Below are positions 1-8,420 of a stretch of 64,000 nucleotides of DNA, in pieces. The DNA is from Clostridium cavendishii DSM 21758 (GTDB lineage: Bacteria > Bacillota > Clostridia > Clostridiales > Clostridiaceae), in contig NZ_FQZB01000005.1 of NCBI RefSeq assembly GCF_900141845.1, positions 248,001 through 312,000 of the forward strand, read 5' to 3'. Numbering within the stretch: the stretch's first letter is position 1; every line of letters starts with the position of its first letter. The notes under the pieces are model-generated. The model was not told where the DNA came from, did no database searches, and worked only from the letters and a program-made list of their open reading frames with translations. The translations under genes were made by a program, and so were the position numbers.

Positions 1-264
1 GCGGGAGAAATACTTTTAACATCTATGGATTCTGATGGAACTAAAAAAGGGTTTGATTTAGAACTTTTAAAATCTATAAACAATATAGTTAAAATACCAG
101 TAATAGCTTCAGGGGGAGCTGGTAAGATTGAGGATTTTTACAATGTATTTAAAGAAGCTGATGTAGACGCTGCATTAGCAGCTTCATTATTTCATTATGA
201 AGAAGTTAAGATAAATAAACTTAAAGTATATCTTAAAGAAAATAATATAAAGGTTAGAATTTAG
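1..264 (+). CDS. hisF: HisF, imidazole glycerol phosphate synthase cyclase subunit (5'-truncated by window edge)
   Basis: Only the C-terminal 87 residues are inside the window; the frame is open from base 1 and stops at 262-264. The translated piece begins AGEILLTSMDSDGTK, the phosphate-binding strand of HisF, and contains PVIASGGAGK, the second phosphate-binding loop of this TIM barrel. HisF forms the cyclase half of the HisFH complex in the cytoplasm and converts PRFAR plus ammonia to IGP and AICAR. It is followed by hisI and hisE in the usual order for the end of a his operon. Identification is firm; the start lies outside the window. Confidence 0.95.
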   Translation, partial: AGEILLTSMDSDGTKKGFDLELLKSINNIVKIPVIASGGAGKIEDFYNVFKEADVDAALAASLFHYEEVKINKLKVYLKENNIKVRI

Positions 265-330
265 GTATAGTGAAAAGAATAATAGCTAAGCCACTACTCT
301 ATTATTTTTTTATATATCTTAGGAGGATGT

Positions 331-705
331 ATGCTAAAAAAAATCACAATTTTAGAAAATGGGTTTGAAGTAATTAATGAGAATATAATAGATGCTATAA
401 ATTTTGAAAAGTCTAACGGCTTGGTACCAACTATAATTCAAGATATAGAAACAAATGAAGTATTAATGTTAGCTTATATGAATAAAGAAAGTTTTATAAA
501 AACATTACAAGAAAAAACTACTTGGTTTTATAGTAGAAGTAGAAAAAAACTTTGGAATAAGGGAGAAAGCTCAGGTAACTTTCAGTATGTTAAGGAAGTA
601 AGGATTGATTGTGATTTAGATACTATATTAATAAAAGTTAAACAAGAAGGTGTTGCTTGTCATACAGGAAGCTTTAGTTGTTTTTTTTATAAGGTGAATT
701 TATAA
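331..705 (+). CDS. hisI: HisI, phosphoribosyl-AMP cyclohydrolase
   Basis: The 124-residue protein opens the adenine ring of phosphoribosyl-AMP, the third step of histidine synthesis. It shows LWNKGESSGN (about 70-79) and the metal-binding run DCDLDTILIKVKQEG followed by ACHTGSFSCF, all hallmarks of HisI. Residues 1-26 precede the usual HisI start (INFEKSNGLVPTII) and look like a short N-terminal extension. AGGAGG at 321-326 lies 4 bases before ATG 331, a tight spacing; ATG 327 in the overlap is out of frame. The hisE domain is a separate gene here, not a HisIE fusion. Confidence 0.93.
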   Translation: MLKKITILENGFEVINENIIDAINFEKSNGLVPTIIQDIETNEVLMLAYMNKESFIKTLQEKTTWFYSRSRKKLWNKGESSGNFQYVKEVRIDCDLDTILIKVKQEGVACHTGSFSCFFYKVNL

Positions 706-736
706 AATAATTGTTAATTTATAAGGAAGGTAATGA

Positions 737-1075
737 ATGGATAGAAAAATAGAAAATTCAATAGTAGATTTATATAATTTAATTGCACTTAGAAAAGAAG
801 AGGACTATGAAAATTCATATACAAATTACTTGTTTAAGCAAGGATTAGATAAAATATTAAAAAAGATAGGTGAGGAATCAACCGAAGTAATAATAAGTGC
901 AAAAGGGAATAATAACTATGAGGTAATTAAAGAGGTATGTGATCTTATTTATCATTTATTAGTTTTATTAAATTCTAAAAATATAAGTTTAATAGAAATT
1001 CAAGATGAACTTATGAAACGAAAAAGTAAAATGGGTAATTTAAAGGCAGAAAGAAAAGAAATAGAGGTATTATGA
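737..1075 (+). CDS. hisE: HisE, phosphoribosyl-ATP pyrophosphohydrolase
   Basis: The 112-residue all-alpha MazG-like protein hydrolyses phosphoribosyl-ATP to phosphoribosyl-AMP, the second step of the pathway. The core KKIGEESTEVIISAK (about 41-55) and the following EVCDLIYHLLVLL helix carry the acidic Mg-binding residues of HisE. ATG 737 follows GGAAGG at 725-730; ATG 733 just upstream would stop after three codons. It lies 31 bases after hisI and is the last gene of the operon; I see no clear terminator before scpA. Confidence 0.93.
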   Translation: MDRKIENSIVDLYNLIALRKEEDYENSYTNYLFKQGLDKILKKIGEESTEVIISAKGNNNYEVIKEVCDLIYHLLVLLNSKNISLIEIQDELMKRKSKMGNLKAERKEIEVL

Positions 1076-1246
1076 CATTACAAATTGTGGTGTAAATAGA
1101 TGTGAAATTTTACTTAAGTAAAGTGTATTTATAAAGTAATTCATGTCTATTTTTTATTTATTATAGTAAGGCGAACAAGCTTGCTTTATAATAAGACAAT
1201 TGCTATTATATAATATAGGAATTATAGCATTTAAGGGGGATTAGTA

Positions 1247-1999
1247 ATGGCAATGCCAGATATTAGGGTTTCAAATTTTGAAGGCCCGTTTGACGTACTT
1301 TTACATCTAATAAAGAAGAATAAAATGAACATTCATGATATAAAGATATTTGAAATAACAACTCAATATTTAGATGTTATAAAGCAAATGAAGGAATTAG
1401 ATTTAGAAATAACCTCTGAATTTATAGTTATGGCAGCGACCCTTTTAGAAATAAAGTCAAAAACGCTTTTGCCAAAGCCAAAGGAAGAAAATCCAGAAGA
1501 CGAGCAAGACATGACTAAAATACTTATGGAAAAGCTTATAGAATATAAAAAGTTTAAGCAAGCAGCCATGTTTTTAAGTGAAAAAGCAATATATACAGGA
1601 AAGGTTTTTACTAAGAAACCAGAGATAATAGAGGATGTTAAAAATGATATATCAAATGAGGAATTACTTAAAAATTTTGATATGTTAAAGTTGTATACAC
1701 TTTATAATCAACTTATAGAAAATTACAAAAATAAACAAAACAATGCAAATGTAATTGAAAAAAAGATATATGTGGACAAGTATAAAATAGAAGATAAGAT
1801 AGAATATATAATTAATAATATAGAAAAAGGGAACTATTATGAGTTTTCAAAGATAGTTGAACAGTGTGAATGTAAAATGGAGGTTGTTGTAACATTCTTG
1901 GCTTTATTAGAGATGATAAAACAAAAGATGGTTAAGATAGTTCAACAAGAAAATTTTGAAGAGATAATAGTTGAAAGGAGTACAGATAATGAATATTAA
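1247..1999 (+). CDS. scpA: ScpA, segregation and condensation protein A (kleisin)
   Basis: The 250-residue kleisin bridges the SMC dimer and ScpB in the bacterial condensin complex that organises the replicated origin region. It begins MAMPDIRVSNFEGPFDVLLHLI, very close to the conserved ScpA N-terminus (FEGPLDLLLHLI), followed by ATLLEIKSKTLLP, the second conserved helix. The C-terminal winged-helix region is at about 170-245. GGGGGA at 1235-1240 serves ATG 1247. The end overlaps the start of scpB by 11 bases, so the two are probably translationally coupled. Confidence 0.96.
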   Translation: MAMPDIRVSNFEGPFDVLLHLIKKNKMNIHDIKIFEITTQYLDVIKQMKELDLEITSEFIVMAATLLEIKSKTLLPKPKEENPEDEQDMTKILMEKLIEYKKFKQAAMFLSEKAIYTGKVFTKKPEIIEDVKNDISNEELLKNFDMLKLYTLYNQLIENYKNKQNNANVIEKKIYVDKYKIEDKIEYIINNIEKGNYYEFSKIVEQCECKMEVVVTFLALLEMIKQKMVKIVQQENFEEIIVERSTDNEY

Positions 2000-2579
2000 T
2001 GATATAAATCAATTTGAATTTAAGGAAACTTCAAAAAAAGATAAGTTTTTTTCTATAATAGAGTCATTATTATTTGTAAGTGGAGAGCCACTTACAGGAA
2101 AAGAAATAGCTAAGATAATAGAAACTCCTTTAGAGTATACATATGAACTTATGGATGAACTTACAAAAAGGTATGAAGATTCATCAAGAGGAATAAAACT
2201 TATAACTGTAAATGGAATGTATCAATTAGTTACAAAGGCAGAGAATAGTGATTATGTACAAAAATTATTAAAGAAAAACTCAAGGCAATCCCTATCTCAG
2301 GCATCATTAGAAAGTCTTGCTATAGTTGCTTATAAGCAACCAATTACAAGAATAGACATAGATGAAATAAGAGGAGTTAAAAGCGAAAGTGCTCTTCAGA
2401 AATTAATTGAAAGAAATCTAATAAAGGAAATAGGAAGGCTTGAAGTTCCAGGAAGACCAATACAATATGGAACTACAGATGAATTTCTAAGACAGTTTGG
2501 TCTTGGAGACTTAAAAGAGATGCCATCTATTGATTTATTCAATGAGGTTATAGAAAATGAAGAAGAACAATTAGAATAA
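1989..2579 (+). CDS. scpB: ScpB, segregation and condensation protein B
   Basis: The 196-residue protein has two winged-helix domains and binds ScpA as a dimer in the SMC-ScpAB complex. Diagnostic strings are IESLLFVSGEPLTGKEIA (first wing) and IVAYKQPITRIDIDEIRGV (second wing), followed by GRPIQYGTTDEFL. I place the start at ATG 1989 because AAAGGAG at 1974-1980 lies 8 bases upstream; a TTG at 1971 in the same frame precedes that site. The tail is acidic and probably disordered. Confidence 0.96.
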   Translation: MNINDINQFEFKETSKKDKFFSIIESLLFVSGEPLTGKEIAKIIETPLEYTYELMDELTKRYEDSSRGIKLITVNGMYQLVTKAENSDYVQKLLKKNSRQSLSQASLESLAIVAYKQPITRIDIDEIRGVKSESALQKLIERNLIKEIGRLEVPGRPIQYGTTDEFLRQFGLGDLKEMPSIDLFNEVIENEEEQLE

Positions 2580-2585
2580 AAAAAG

Positions 2586-2628
2586 TTGAAAATTGAGAGC
2601 TCTAGATAAATTTACTCTCAATTTTCAA
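2586..2628. terminator. Bidirectional intrinsic terminator between scpB and ytfJ
   Basis: A 14-bp perfect inverted repeat (2586-2599 with 2615-2628) with a 15-base loop sits between convergent genes. A and T tracts flank it on both sides, so it can serve both strands. Confidence 0.8.
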
Positions 2629-2637
2629 TTTCATAAT

Positions 2638-3051
2638 TTATTCTTCTTCAAAATCCTCATCATCTTCAGATTTTTGTCCAAACAAATCTTTTATCATGTC
2701 AAATAATTGAGGAACTGTATCTACTATTCTGTCATAGGTGTTGTTTTGATCTACAGGGATTAGTCTTACAGAATCACCTCTAATAATTAAAAATGCTACT
2801 GGTTTAACTGTAGCACCAGCTCCAGATCCACCTCCAAATGGATAACGATTATCTTTTCCATCAATTATCTTATCACAACTAAATTCACTACCTCCAGAAG
2901 CAAAACCAAAGGATACTTTAGATATAGGAATTATGTAACTGCCATCCTTAGTTTCAATGGCTTCACCTACAACAGTATTTACATCTATCATATCTTTTAA
3001 GTTTTCCATAGTACTACGCATCAAGTCTTCAATTGGATGATTTAAACTCAT
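2638..3051 (-). CDS. ytfJ: YtfJ/GerW-family sporulation protein
   Basis: The 137-residue protein belongs to the Spore_YtfJ family. In Bacillus GerW is needed for normal spore germination; its biochemical role is not settled. The family signature is visible as VVGEAIETKDGSYIIPISKV followed by SFGFASGGSEF, then GGGSGAGATVKPVAFLII. The tail is a short acidic stretch (EDDEDFEEE). The gene lies downstream of a DUF2953-type membrane gene, an arrangement common in clostridia. AGGGGAATTTT precedes the ATG. Confidence 0.93.
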   Translation of the reverse strand: MSLNHPIEDLMRSTMENLKDMIDVNTVVGEAIETKDGSYIIPISKVSFGFASGGSEFSCDKIIDGKDNRYPFGGGSGAGATVKPVAFLIIRGDSVRLIPVDQNNTYDRIVDTVPQLFDMIKDLFGQKSEDDEDFEEE

Positions 3052-3095
3052 AAAATTCCCCTAAAAGGGTTCCCTCCTTATTAAAAAAGTTATAC

Positions 3096-3626
3096 CTAAT
3101 TTTTTTCTCTTAATTTTTTAAAAATTAATATCGATACATATATTATTTTTGCTAAATTAGTCCAAATTATACTTGTAAAATGTAATTTAAGTAGAAATTT
3201 ATCTTTAAATATAGGGGTTATGGTTAGGGCCTTTATTTTTACTTTAAAGGGCATATCTAAAATATTAATAAGTAACATAGCTAAATCGTAAGCTGGGGCT
3301 ATGCTAAGAGCTGTATAAGCAGCATCATTTAAAGAATATTCCATACAAAAATAAATTTCTAATTTGGATTTAAATAAATTTCTAGTAAGGGTCTTATATA
3401 ATGAACGTAATTTATCAATAGTTATTTTAGAACTATAACTTTTAGTTTTAGAAGTTTTCTTTTTCTTCTTTGCTATTTTTCTTTTAGTTCTTTCTTTAGA
3501 AAATAATAGAATTTTAAAAAAATATATTTTAAGCTCTTTATTTTCTAAAGTTATATTTAGTTTTAATGGAAATGGCACTAAAACTAAAAAGATAAAACAT
3601 AAAAGTATTATAAAAAATATAGACAT
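3096..3626 (-). CDS. DUF2953-like membrane protein next to ytfJ
   Basis: The 176-residue protein has an N-terminal membrane segment (about 2-20), a Lys-rich stretch (about 45-65, RTKRKIAKKKKK) and a C-terminal region with a further hydrophobic helix. The overall plan and the position immediately upstream of ytfJ match the DUF2953 family, whose function is unknown. The usual G-D-A/A-Y-G motif is only partly recognisable here as LNDAAYTALSIAPAYDLAML. Co-transcription with ytfJ (44-base gap, same strand) suggests a sporulation role, which is inference. Confidence 0.7.
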   Translation of the reverse strand: MSIFFIILLCFIFLVLVPFPLKLNITLENKELKIYFFKILLFSKERTKRKIAKKKKKTSKTKSYSSKITIDKLRSLYKTLTRNLFKSKLEIYFCMEYSLNDAAYTALSIAPAYDLAMLLINILDMPFKVKIKALTITPIFKDKFLLKLHFTSIIWTNLAKIIYVSILIFKKLREKN

Positions 3627-3768
3627 AGTAAAAATTAAGCTCCTTATAAGATTTCATTGCTATTATTACCATTAATAAGCAAAATTACTCATTAATTCAG
3701 GGTTTAATAATTAAACTTAGTGGAAAAATAAATTTAGTTATGAAATATAAGTGAAAAGGAGAGTAAAA

Positions 3769-4794
3769 ATGCGAAATAGAAACATAAGAATAATGTTAGT
3801 AATAATGGTATTTCTATTGCTTACAAATAATTTTATAGCATATGGAGATGAAATAAGTAATGATGCAAGATGTGCAATAGCATTAGATAGCAAGAGCAAA
3901 CAGGTCTTGTACGAAAAAAAGGCCTATGAAGTTGTACCTATGGCAAGTACAACTAAAATTTTAACTGCGATAACAGCTATAAAGTATGGGAATTTAGATG
4001 AAGAAATAACTATATCTAAAAATTCTGCAGGAATAAGGGGATCAACAGTTGGATACAGAGCAGGAGAAAAAATAAAGTTAAAAGAACTTCTTTTTGGTCT
4101 TATGTTTAAATCAGGAAATGATGCAGCAATCGCTATAGCAGAATATCTAGGCGGTTCAGTAGAAGGTTTTGCAATGCTTATGAATGATATGGCAAAAAAT
4201 ATAGGTTTGTTAGATTCACACTTTGAATCTCCTCATGGCTTAGATAGCCAAAATCATTTTTCAACAGCTTATGATTTGGCTCTAGTAACTTCAAAAGCTA
4301 TGGAAAACGATTTGTTCAGAGAAATAGTAGGAAGTAAGGAAATATCAAAAGCAAAATATAATTTTACAAGAGATTATAATAATATAAATAAAATTTTATG
4401 GAATATACCAAATGCTAATGGTGTAAAAACAGGATATACAGGGCAAGCAGGAAAATGCCTAGTATCTTCTATAAATCATAATGGACGTGATGTAATAATA
4501 GTTGTTTTAAATTGTACACCAAGATGGAAGACGACAGAAAAAATATATAAATATGTAGATAAAACTTATGATTTTAAAGAGGAATCATTAAATGATTTAG
4601 TAAAAGATACAAAAATTAATGGTAAAGATATAAAAGATGATAAATTTTATTATGTAACTAAAAAGGGAGGAGAATTTGAAAAAAATATAAAAGAATTTCA
4701 AGTCCCTAGGAAAAGTATGTGTGGAGATATTTTAGGTAAAATATCTATAATTCAGGGTAAAGAATTAAAAAGTGAATATATTTATAAGAAGTGA
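3769..4794 (+). CDS. D-alanyl-D-alanine carboxypeptidase, S11 family (DacF/DacB-like)
   Basis: This exported penicillin-binding protein trims the terminal D-Ala of peptidoglycan stem peptides. The 341-residue reading has a signal peptide (about 5-25, cleavage near AYG). The three active-site motifs are all present: S60-T-T-K63, S115-G-N117 and K220-T-G222. GGAGA at 3758-3762 is spaced 6 bases from ATG 3769; GTG 3751 in frame precedes that site and is rejected. The place next to ytfJ and scpAB resembles that of sporulation-linked DacF-type enzymes, but vegetative function is not excluded. Confidence 0.93.
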   Translation: MRNRNIRIMLVIMVFLLLTNNFIAYGDEISNDARCAIALDSKSKQVLYEKKAYEVVPMASTTKILTAITAIKYGNLDEEITISKNSAGIRGSTVGYRAGEKIKLKELLFGLMFKSGNDAAIAIAEYLGGSVEGFAMLMNDMAKNIGLLDSHFESPHGLDSQNHFSTAYDLALVTSKAMENDLFREIVGSKEISKAKYNFTRDYNNINKILWNIPNANGVKTGYTGQAGKCLVSSINHNGRDVIIVVLNCTPRWKTTEKIYKYVDKTYDFKEESLNDLVKDTKINGKDIKDDKFYYVTKKGGEFEKNIKEFQVPRKSMCGDILGKISIIQGKELKSEYIYKK

Positions 4795-4798
4795 TACT

Positions 4799-4829
4799 AA
4801 AACTTACCATAATTTTTATGGTAAGTTTT
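4799..4829 (+). terminator. Intrinsic terminator of the carboxypeptidase gene
   Basis: A 12-bp perfect stem (4799-4810 with 4818-4829) with a 7-base loop starts 5 bases after the stop codon; a short T-rich run follows. Confidence 0.8.
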
Positions 4830-5026
4830 GTTTATATAAAGGATAGATATATAATATAATCCTTAATAAATAATTATATTATAAAAAAATATCTAATTAA
4901 ATATTTGATTATAAAGATTAAATTATAGAATATATTGTAAAAAAATAAATTTGTAGTATTCTAATAAGCTATGAATTTTAGTATAATGTTTAATTGATAT
5001 TAAATTCATAGGGGGAAAAAATACAA

Positions 5027-6025
5027 ATGGAAAATGATAAGAAACAAAAGGTAAATTTACTATGCATAATTGGAGCTATAATAATGTTTTTTATAGCAAT
5101 TATATTAAATTGTATTACGAATGTGCTACAGTTTAGAGTATCAGAAAATTATGTAAAGGAATTAATACCTAAACATGCTTTGGTGGGAATTGGATTTGGA
5201 CTAGCTGTAGCAATAATTACATTTCTATTTACAATAATTTTAGCAAAGAATAAAAAAAATAAATTGCTTTTAGTGCTGACTATTATATATTTTATAATAA
5301 GCATAGGTGTAGGAGCTATTTCAGTTAAGAGTGTTGTTAAAGAAATAAAGCAAGAAAGAGAGACTTGTAAAAAAATTACGGAGATTGTTCAATCATCTTT
5401 AAATAATGAAGATATATCGTCACTAGAGTTTGATAAAAATACATATGGATATGGAGTATCTGTACTAGAACTTACACAAAAATATTACATGGATGGATAT
5501 GGGAAAAGTGTTGCTTTACAAAAAGAAATAGATTTAATTGGATTTAAAACAATTCTATTACCAGAATCTCTTTCAAATAATGAAAAATTAATTGAATCAA
5601 AAAATAAGATTAAAAAGACTGCAGACTTATTAAACAAATATAAAAGAGATACTGATGTTACTTTAGAAAATTTCAAAAAAGATGCTAATAGTGATAAAAT
5701 AAGTAAAATATATAGAAAAGGCTTCGTTAAAGGTGTACTTGAATCCTTTCCTGAAGACAAAGAATATTTGGATAAGTGTTTTAATAGTGCAGATTTAATT
5801 TTGAAGGATACACAAAAAATATTAGAATTTATTGAAACAAGACATGGAAATTTTAAAGCTACTGAAAATATGATTTATTTCTATAGTGATTCTGAAGTTG
5901 ATGAATATAATAATTATCGACAAACTCTTAATAAGGATATTGAAGAAGCCGAAAAAATAGAAGGAGAATTTAAAGACTCTCTAATAAAAAGAGAAAACAA
6001 ACTAAGTAGCTTTATGGAAAATTAA
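5027..6025 (+). CDS. Unknown membrane protein with helical soluble domain
   Basis: I do not recognise this 332-residue protein. Three hydrophobic segments are visible at about 10-30, 50-72 and 78-98. The rest (about 100-332) is hydrophilic, Lys/Glu-rich and likely helical, including a Glu-rich last 40 residues that could form a coiled coil. GGGGG at 5012-5016 precedes the ATG. It stands alone between two terminated units, with about 200 bases of very AT-rich DNA upstream. It could be a sensor or scaffold anchored in the membrane, but nothing in the sequence establishes that. Confidence 0.6.
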   Translation: MENDKKQKVNLLCIIGAIIMFFIAIILNCITNVLQFRVSENYVKELIPKHALVGIGFGLAVAIITFLFTIILAKNKKNKLLLVLTIIYFIISIGVGAISVKSVVKEIKQERETCKKITEIVQSSLNNEDISSLEFDKNTYGYGVSVLELTQKYYMDGYGKSVALQKEIDLIGFKTILLPESLSNNEKLIESKNKIKKTADLLNKYKRDTDVTLENFKKDANSDKISKIYRKGFVKGVLESFPEDKEYLDKCFNSADLILKDTQKILEFIETRHGNFKATENMIYFYSDSEVDEYNNYRQTLNKDIEEAEKIEGEFKDSLIKRENKLSSFMEN

Positions 6026-6057
6026 AATTAAATGGACTTTTTATTTAATGTATTAAT

Positions 6058-6086
6058 TTGACACATGCTATAAAGTGTGATATTAT
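6058..6086 (+). promoter_or_regulatory. Strong housekeeping-type promoter of the pyr operon
   Basis: TTGACA (6058-6063) and TATTAT (6081-6086) are separated by exactly 17 bases. The start would be near 6093, just ahead of the PyrR-binding loop. Confidence 0.8.
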
Positions 6087-6102
6087 ATCTACAATAAAGA
6101 AA

Positions 6103-6202
6103 CCTTTAATTTGATCCCGTGAGGTCAATAAGGAAGTTATATAATGTCATTTTAAGAAGTTTAGCATTATTAAGCCTTCCTATTTTTAGGAAGGCTTTTT
6201 TT
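6103..6202 (+). promoter_or_regulatory. PyrR-type transcription attenuator of the pyr operon
   Basis: The upstream hairpin pairs CCTT (6103-6106) with AAGG (6130-6133) and TTGATC with GGTCAA, leaving the hexaloop CCGTGA. This fits the CNGNGA hexaloop known for PyrR-binding loops. A terminator follows (6172-6197, 11-bp stem, then a T run). AGGAAG (6131-6136) can instead pair with CTTCCT (6176-6181), the left arm of the terminator, giving the expected antiterminator. UMP-bound PyrR would stabilise the first hairpin and cause termination. pyrR itself is not in the window. Confidence 0.85.
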
Positions 6203-6278
6203 AAAAGCTAAATTATAAAATTATATATCTTTCTCTTCTTTAAATTTAACACTGAGAGGTTAAGAAGGAGTGATAAAT

Positions 6279-7202
6279 ATGTTAAAAGGAAAACATCTTA
6301 TAGGTCCAAGAGATTTTACGCTTGAGGAGCTAGACGAAATTTTAAATTTAGCACATCTAATAATTGAAAATCCAAAGGAATATTCTAAAGTTTGTGAAGG
6401 AAAGTTACTTGCTGCATTATTTTACGAGCCAAGCACACGAACTAGACTTTCATTTGAAGCTGCAATGCACAGACTTGGAGGAAGTGTAATAGGATTTTCG
6501 GAAGCCAATTCAAGTTCAACGGCTAAAGGAGAAACTTTAGAGGATACTATAGAAGTAGTATCTAACTATTCAGATATTATAGCTATAAGACATCCAGAGT
6601 CAGGGACAGCTGAGAGGGCAAAAAAACATTCAAGTGTACCTATCATAAATGCAGGTGATGGCTCTAATGAGCATCCAACTCAAACCTTAACAGACTTACT
6701 TACTATTAAGCTTTTAAAAGGAAGCTTTAATAATAACGTAATAGCTCTTTGTGGCGACTTAAAGTTTGGAAGAACAGTACATTCTTTAATAAAGGCCATG
6801 TCTAGATATGAAAACAACAAATTTATTCTAATATCACCAAATGAATTAAAATTACCAGATTATATAAAAAAGGAATTCTTAATAGAAAACAATATTGAGT
6901 TCATAGAAACTACTTCTCTAGAAGAGGGATTAAAACATGCAGATATACTTTATATGACTAGAGTTCAAGGTGAAAGATTTGAAAAATATGAGGAATATTT
7001 AAGTTTAAGAGATAGTTATATATTAAACCGAGAAAAACTAAATCTTGCAAAAGAAGATATGATAGTAATGCATCCACTACCTAGGGTTAATGAAATACAA
7101 ACAGATGTAGATGATGATCCTAGAGCAAGTTATTTTCGTCAAGCTAAATACGGTATGTATGTTAGAATGGCGCTTATAGCTAAATTACTTGGATGTGTAT
7201 AG
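6279..7202 (+). CDS. pyrB: PyrB, aspartate carbamoyltransferase catalytic subunit
   Basis: The 307-residue enzyme joins carbamoyl phosphate and aspartate in pyrimidine synthesis. The carbamoyl-phosphate loop STRTR is at 52-56, HPTQTLTDL at about 133 and MHPLPRVNEI near 264. AAGGAG at 6265-6270 lies 8 bases before ATG 6279; the in-frame GTG 6270 overlaps that site. It is the first gene of a five-gene operon. No regulatory subunit gene (pyrI) follows, although many clostridia keep pyrI directly after pyrB. Confidence 0.96.
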   Translation: MLKGKHLIGPRDFTLEELDEILNLAHLIIENPKEYSKVCEGKLLAALFYEPSTRTRLSFEAAMHRLGGSVIGFSEANSSSTAKGETLEDTIEVVSNYSDIIAIRHPESGTAERAKKHSSVPIINAGDGSNEHPTQTLTDLLTIKLLKGSFNNNVIALCGDLKFGRTVHSLIKAMSRYENNKFILISPNELKLPDYIKKEFLIENNIEFIETTSLEEGLKHADILYMTRVQGERFEKYEEYLSLRDSYILNREKLNLAKEDMIVMHPLPRVNEIQTDVDDDPRASYFRQAKYGMYVRMALIAKLLGCV

Positions 7203-7214
7203 GAGGTTTAATAT

Positions 7215-8417
7215 ATGAAATTACTTTTGAAAAATGGACATTTAGTAGATTATAAAACAGATTTTTATGGTGATATTTATATAGAAGATGGATTTATAAA
7301 AGATATGGGTAAAGATTTAAACTATAATGTGGCAACAGTAGATTTAAAAGGACTTACAGTAATGCCAGCGTTTATAGATACTCATGCTCATTTTAGAGAG
7401 CCTGGTTTTACGTATAAGGAAGATATAGAATCTGGCTCAAAGGCTGCAGTAAAAGGTGGATATACTTTAGTAAATCTTATGGCAAATACCATGCCTATAT
7501 GTAGTACAAAAGAAGTTTTAGACACTATAAGAAAAAGGGCAAGAGAAGTTGGACTTGTAGATATTCATCAATGTATATCAATAACTAAGAATTTTGATGG
7601 TAAAACCTTAAGTCATCTAGATAGTTTTAGGGGAGATAAAAGTATTAAAGCTATTTCTGATGATGGAAAAGGTGTAGAAAGTGATGAAATTATGAGAAAA
7701 GCTATGGAAATAGCAAGTGTAAATGACATTGTAATTATGTCTCATGCAGAAACAAGTAGTTTTTCTAAATCAGATATGAGACAGGCTGAAAATACTATGA
7801 CTTTTAGAGATGTTAACTTGGCTAGGGAGACCAAAGCTAGACTTCATATGGCACATGTATCAACTAAAGAAGCAATGGGCTATATTATAGACGGAAAAAA
7901 AGAGGGATTAAGCATTACAGCGGAAGTAACACCACATCATATAGGTTTAACCTCTGATGTTAGTAACTATAGAGTAAATCCACCTATAAGGCCCAAAGAA
8001 GATAGAGATTTTCTAATACAAGCTATTAAGGATGGATATGTAGATACTATAGGAACAGATCATGCGCCTCATAGTGAGGAAGATAAAAAGAATAATGCAC
8101 CAGGTATGACTGGCTTAGAGTTAGCGTTTAATATTTGTTACACAAAACTTGTACTAGAAGGACATATAAGTCTAAATAGGTTAAGTGAACTTATGAGCAA
8201 GAGACCGGCTGAAATTTTAGGAGCAAATAAGGGAACTTTAGACTTAGGGAAAGATGGTGATTTAGTCATAATAGATAGAGATAAAGAAATAACAATAGAT
8301 AGAAATTCTTTAGTTTCAAAAGGAAAAAATACACCTTTTCATGGATATAAATTTAAAGGTGAAGTTGTTATGACTATAAGGCAAGGTAAAATAGTATATA
8401 GAGTTTTAGAGGGGTAG
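7215..8417 (+). CDS. pyrC: PyrC, dihydroorotase
   Basis: The 400-residue amidohydrolase closes carbamoyl-aspartate to dihydroorotate. The metal-binding DTHAHFREPGF motif is at about 55-65, LHMAHVSTKEA near 213 and GTDHAPHSEEDK near 284, placing it in the bacterial class I group with a binuclear zinc centre. It begins 12 bases after pyrB with AGGAGG at 7201-7206 overlapping the pyrB stop codon. Confidence 0.96.
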   Translation: MKLLLKNGHLVDYKTDFYGDIYIEDGFIKDMGKDLNYNVATVDLKGLTVMPAFIDTHAHFREPGFTYKEDIESGSKAAVKGGYTLVNLMANTMPICSTKEVLDTIRKRAREVGLVDIHQCISITKNFDGKTLSHLDSFRGDKSIKAISDDGKGVESDEIMRKAMEIASVNDIVIMSHAETSSFSKSDMRQAENTMTFRDVNLARETKARLHMAHVSTKEAMGYIIDGKKEGLSITAEVTPHHIGLTSDVSNYRVNPPIRPKEDRDFLIQAIKDGYVDTIGTDHAPHSEEDKKNNAPGMTGLELAFNICYTKLVLEGHISLNRLSELMSKRPAEILGANKGTLDLGKDGDLVIIDRDKEITIDRNSLVSKGKNTPFHGYKFKGEVVMTIRQGKIVYRVLEG

Positions 8418-8420
8418 AAT

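Noticed and set aside
1363..1569. Minus-strand open frame inside scpA
   Set aside because: Lies wholly within a well-identified gene, has no ribosome-binding site and low-complexity Ser/Phe composition from the reverse complement.
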